Source of the DNA: Desulfarculaceae bacterium
Lineage (GTDB): Bacteria > Desulfobacterota > Desulfarculia > Desulfarculales > Desulfarculaceae
Direction of reading: 5' to 3'
NCBI GenBank assembly: GCA_020444545.1
Contig: JAHLKT010000004.1
Location: forward strand, 124,001 to 188,000
Length of the DNA: 64,000 bases
Positions 62,387-64,000 of this stretch are shown in pieces (position 1 is the stretch's first letter; each line of letters opens with the position of its first letter). Made by a program: the position numbers and the translations under genes. A model generated the notes under the pieces. It was given only the letters and a program-made list of their open reading frames with translations. It was not told the DNA's origin and did not search any database.

Positions 62387-63127
62387 ATGGATCGAATCTT
62401 TGAAGCGGCCGAGGCCAAAAAGTACGAACGCTGGCTGGAGAGCGGCCAGGGGCGGGACTACGTCCGCCTGAGCACCACCCTGCTGGACCGCGCCCTGGAC
62501 TTCCGCCCCGGCTGGCGGGTCTTGGACGTGGGCTGCGGCCTGGGAGTGCACCTGGCCCATCTGGCCAAGCGCGGGGCCCTGACCTGGGGCCTGGAGGCAG
62601 GGCCGGTTACCGCGCGCATGGCCGCCGGGCGCCTGGGGCCCAAGGCCGAGGTGGAGCTGGGCGACGCCCATGAGCTGCCCTACGAGGACAACAGCTTCGA
62701 CGCGGTGATCCTGGTCAACACCCTGGAGTTCACCGAACGCCGGGCTCAGGTGGTGGCCGAGGCGGCTCGGGTGGCCTCCAGCCGTCTGTGCCTCATCTCG
62801 CTCAACCCTCTTTCGCCCTGGCAGTGGCTGGCCCGGCGGCCCGGCTCGGCCCACCCCTTCGCGGACGCGGCCCTGTTGCCGCCCTGGTCCTTGTTCCGCC
62901 TGGTGCGCGAGGTGCTGGGCCCGGTGCCCCGTTCCTGGGCGGGCAGCCGGCCCTGGCCGGGATCGAGCCTGCGTCACTGGCCCCTGGGGAGGCTCTTCGC
63001 GGTGTGCGCGGCGGTCACCCCCATCTACCGTACCCGCCCCCTGACCGTGAAGGCCCACCACGGCGGGCAGCAGGCCCAGCCGGTGGCCGGGCACGGGCGG
63101 GTTAGCGTTTTGCAGCGTGTCAAATAG
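62387..63127 (+). CDS. Class I SAM-dependent methyltransferase
   Basis: 246 residues. Motif I VLDVGCGLG (45-53), motif II/III DAHELPYEDNSFDAVILVNTLEF, characteristic of the UbiE/Methyltransf_11 group. The C-terminal 100 residues lack known motifs and are rich in Pro/Trp/Arg. Substrate unknown. It begins a run with fmdE (13 nt gap). Its start has no leader on the predicted promoter. Confidence 0.82.
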   Translation: MDRIFEAAEAKKYERWLESGQGRDYVRLSTTLLDRALDFRPGWRVLDVGCGLGVHLAHLAKRGALTWGLEAGPVTARMAAGRLGPKAEVELGDAHELPYEDNSFDAVILVNTLEFTERRAQVVAEAARVASSRLCLISLNPLSPWQWLARRPGSAHPFADAALLPPWSLFRLVREVLGPVPRSWAGSRPWPGSSLRHWPLGRLFAVCAAVTPIYRTRPLTVKAHHGGQQAQPVAGHGRVSVLQRVK

Positions 63128-63140
63128 GGATGGCATAAAC

Positions 63141-63791
63141 ATGGACCCAAGCGACGCCCGAGGACTGCACCCCATGCCCCCGGTTCCCCCCGCCGACCAG
63201 GTGGAGGCCCTGGTGGCCGCCTCTTCCCGCGCCCACGGGCACCTCTGCCCCGGCCAGGTGATCGGGGTGCGCATGTCCATCCTGGGGCTAGGCCTGTTGG
63301 GCTATCCCTGCCCCCTGCCCTACCCGGAGATAAAGAACATCATCGGGGTGGTGGAGATCGAGCGCTGCCTGGCCGACGCGGTGGCCAGCTCCACCGGCCT
63401 GCGTTTTGGACGCGGTTCGCTCAAGCTGATAAATTTGGGCCTTTTGGCCGCCACCTTCGGCGAGATCTCCAGCGGCCGGGCGGTGCGGGTGGTCTCCAAG
63501 GACTCGGCCCGCGATTTGGCCCGGCGCTACGCCCCAGGGGCGGCCAACGATCATCAGGCCCAGACCGAGGCCTATGCCGTAATGCCCGACTCCGAGCTGT
63601 TCGACGTAGCCCGGATCGAGCTGAAGATCCCGGCCGATCAGATGCCGGGAGTGCGCCCGGAAAAGGTGCCCTGCGCCCAGTGCGGCGTGTTGGTGCGCAG
63701 CGGACAGGCCAGGCTTCGCGAGGGGCGGAGCCTGTGCGCGGTCTGCGCCGGGGATGCTTATTTCGACTTGGGAGAGGTAGTGGAGCTGTGA
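63141..63791 (+). CDS. FmdE-family protein with zinc ribbon
   Basis: 216 residues. The FmdE signature HGHLCPG at 32-38 is complete; the domain covers about 25-165. A C-terminal zinc-ribbon with CAQCGV and CAVCAG (two CxxC) follows. FmdE is named after formylmethanofuran dehydrogenase but is found in many anaerobes without it, often near molybdopterin genes; here a molybdopterin-binding protein follows with stop/start overlap. Role unknown, perhaps in Mo/W cofactor delivery. Confidence 0.85.
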   Translation: MDPSDARGLHPMPPVPPADQVEALVAASSRAHGHLCPGQVIGVRMSILGLGLLGYPCPLPYPEIKNIIGVVEIERCLADAVASSTGLRFGRGSLKLINLGLLAATFGEISSGRAVRVVSKDSARDLARRYAPGAANDHQAQTEAYAVMPDSELFDVARIELKIPADQMPGVRPEKVPCAQCGVLVRSGQARLREGRSLCAVCAGDAYFDLGEVVEL

Positions 63792-64000
63792 TGGAATTCG
63801 ACTGCGGCGACCAGTGCGCCGCCGGGCCGGTGGGGAGGCTGGTCACCCTTGACGATGCGGTGGGCCTGGTCTTGGCCCACGACATGACCGAGATCGTGCC
63901 CGGCAAGAGCAAGGCGCCCGCCTTCAAGAAGGGCCACGTGGTGCGCCCCGAGGACCTGGAGCGCCTGGCCCGCATGGGCAAGCGCCACCTCTACGTCCTG
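63791..64000 (+). CDS. Molybdopterin-binding protein (5' end)
   Basis: The first 70 codons only; it continues past the window. The start has AVGLVLAHDMTEIVPGKSKAPAFKKGH, the N-terminal motif of MoeA-like/molybdopterin-binding proteins. Overlaps the FmdE stop (TGATG), so translation is coupled. The pair may act on molybdenum or tungsten enzymes such as formate dehydrogenase. Confidence 0.8.
   Translation, partial: MEFDCGDQCAAGPVGRLVTLDDAVGLVLAHDMTEIVPGKSKAPAFKKGHVVRPEDLERLARMGKRHLYVL

Overview
The window looks like chromosome of a high-GC, Gram-negative, strictly or mostly anaerobic bacterium of the Desulfobacterota (former Deltaproteobacteria), plausibly near Desulfarculales. Gram-negative envelope genes are present (lptF, lptG, lptE, a PagL-like beta-barrel, an RcsF-like lipoprotein). 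The metabolic genes fit a C1/organic-acid oxidiser: folD with a separate fchA (Wood-Ljungdahl methyl branch), a LutA/LutB/LutC-type complex divergent from a GlcD/GlcF-type pair, 3-hydroxybutyryl-CoA dehydrogenase, acetoacetyl-CoA synthetase and an FmdE protein. One small gene resembles a Desulfovibrio protein family. Coding is dense, with many 1-20 nt overlaps and frequent GTG/TTG starts. I see no phage, transposon or CRISPR array.

Layout. 0-1.8 kb: folD 3' end, fchA, a YvlD-type membrane protein and two small proteins, one a 37-residue membrane peptide. 1.8-11.1 kb: glycosyltransferase, asparagine synthetase, an SDR protein lacking the usual catalytic Tyr/Lys, a heterodimeric ABC exporter, and a periplasmic TlpA-like thioredoxin with a duplicated C-terminal module. 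11.2-17.8 kb: RNase II-type protein, flavin-binding protein, a DUF3524 protein matching tRNA-queuosine mannosyltransferases, a GlmU-like beta-helix protein, hisF-hisH and a membrane protein. 17.8-23.2 kb: hbd, CDP-alcohol phosphatidyltransferase, mnmG, flavin reductase-like, YdcF and cupin. 23.2-28.8 kb: lactate/glycolate oxidation locus. 28.8-34 kb: acetoacetyl-CoA synthetase, a cytidylate-kinase-like/BON fusion, nitroreductase and class II aldolase.

34-38.2 kb: tRNA(CAU), Nif3-like protein, C4 zinc-ribbon coiled-coil protein, RNase HI, RNase P RNA, ATP-grasp protein. 38.6-44.9 kb: PagL-like protein, a glucosyl/mannosylglycerate-synthase-like enzyme with a lone receiver, lptF-lptG and dgt. 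45-48.2 kb: an AT-rich orphan, a serine hydrolase and an amidohydrolase. 48.3-54.5 kb: leuS-lptE-holA, rpsT, murJ. 54.7-58.6 kb: small unknowns, an RdgC-like protein with partner, a PEP-CTERM protein and an AT-rich RcsF-like lipoprotein. 58.7-64 kb: tRNA-Ala(CGC), hisB, a lipoprotein, hisA, a VTT protein, a methyltransferase, FmdE and the start of a molybdopterin-binding protein.

Working links. Most of this is housekeeping. lptE, lptF and lptG supply part of LPS export, and hisH-hisF and hisB/hisA are two separated pieces of the histidine pathway. The divergent oxidation locus could feed electrons from both lactate isomers or glycolate. The most unusual items are the two-repeat TlpA protein with an operator-like dyad beside it, the DUF3524 enzyme, the RcsF-like orphan with conserved cysteine spacing, the PagL homologue lacking its catalytic Glu, two candidate leaderless genes, and four related purine-rich intergenic tracts.
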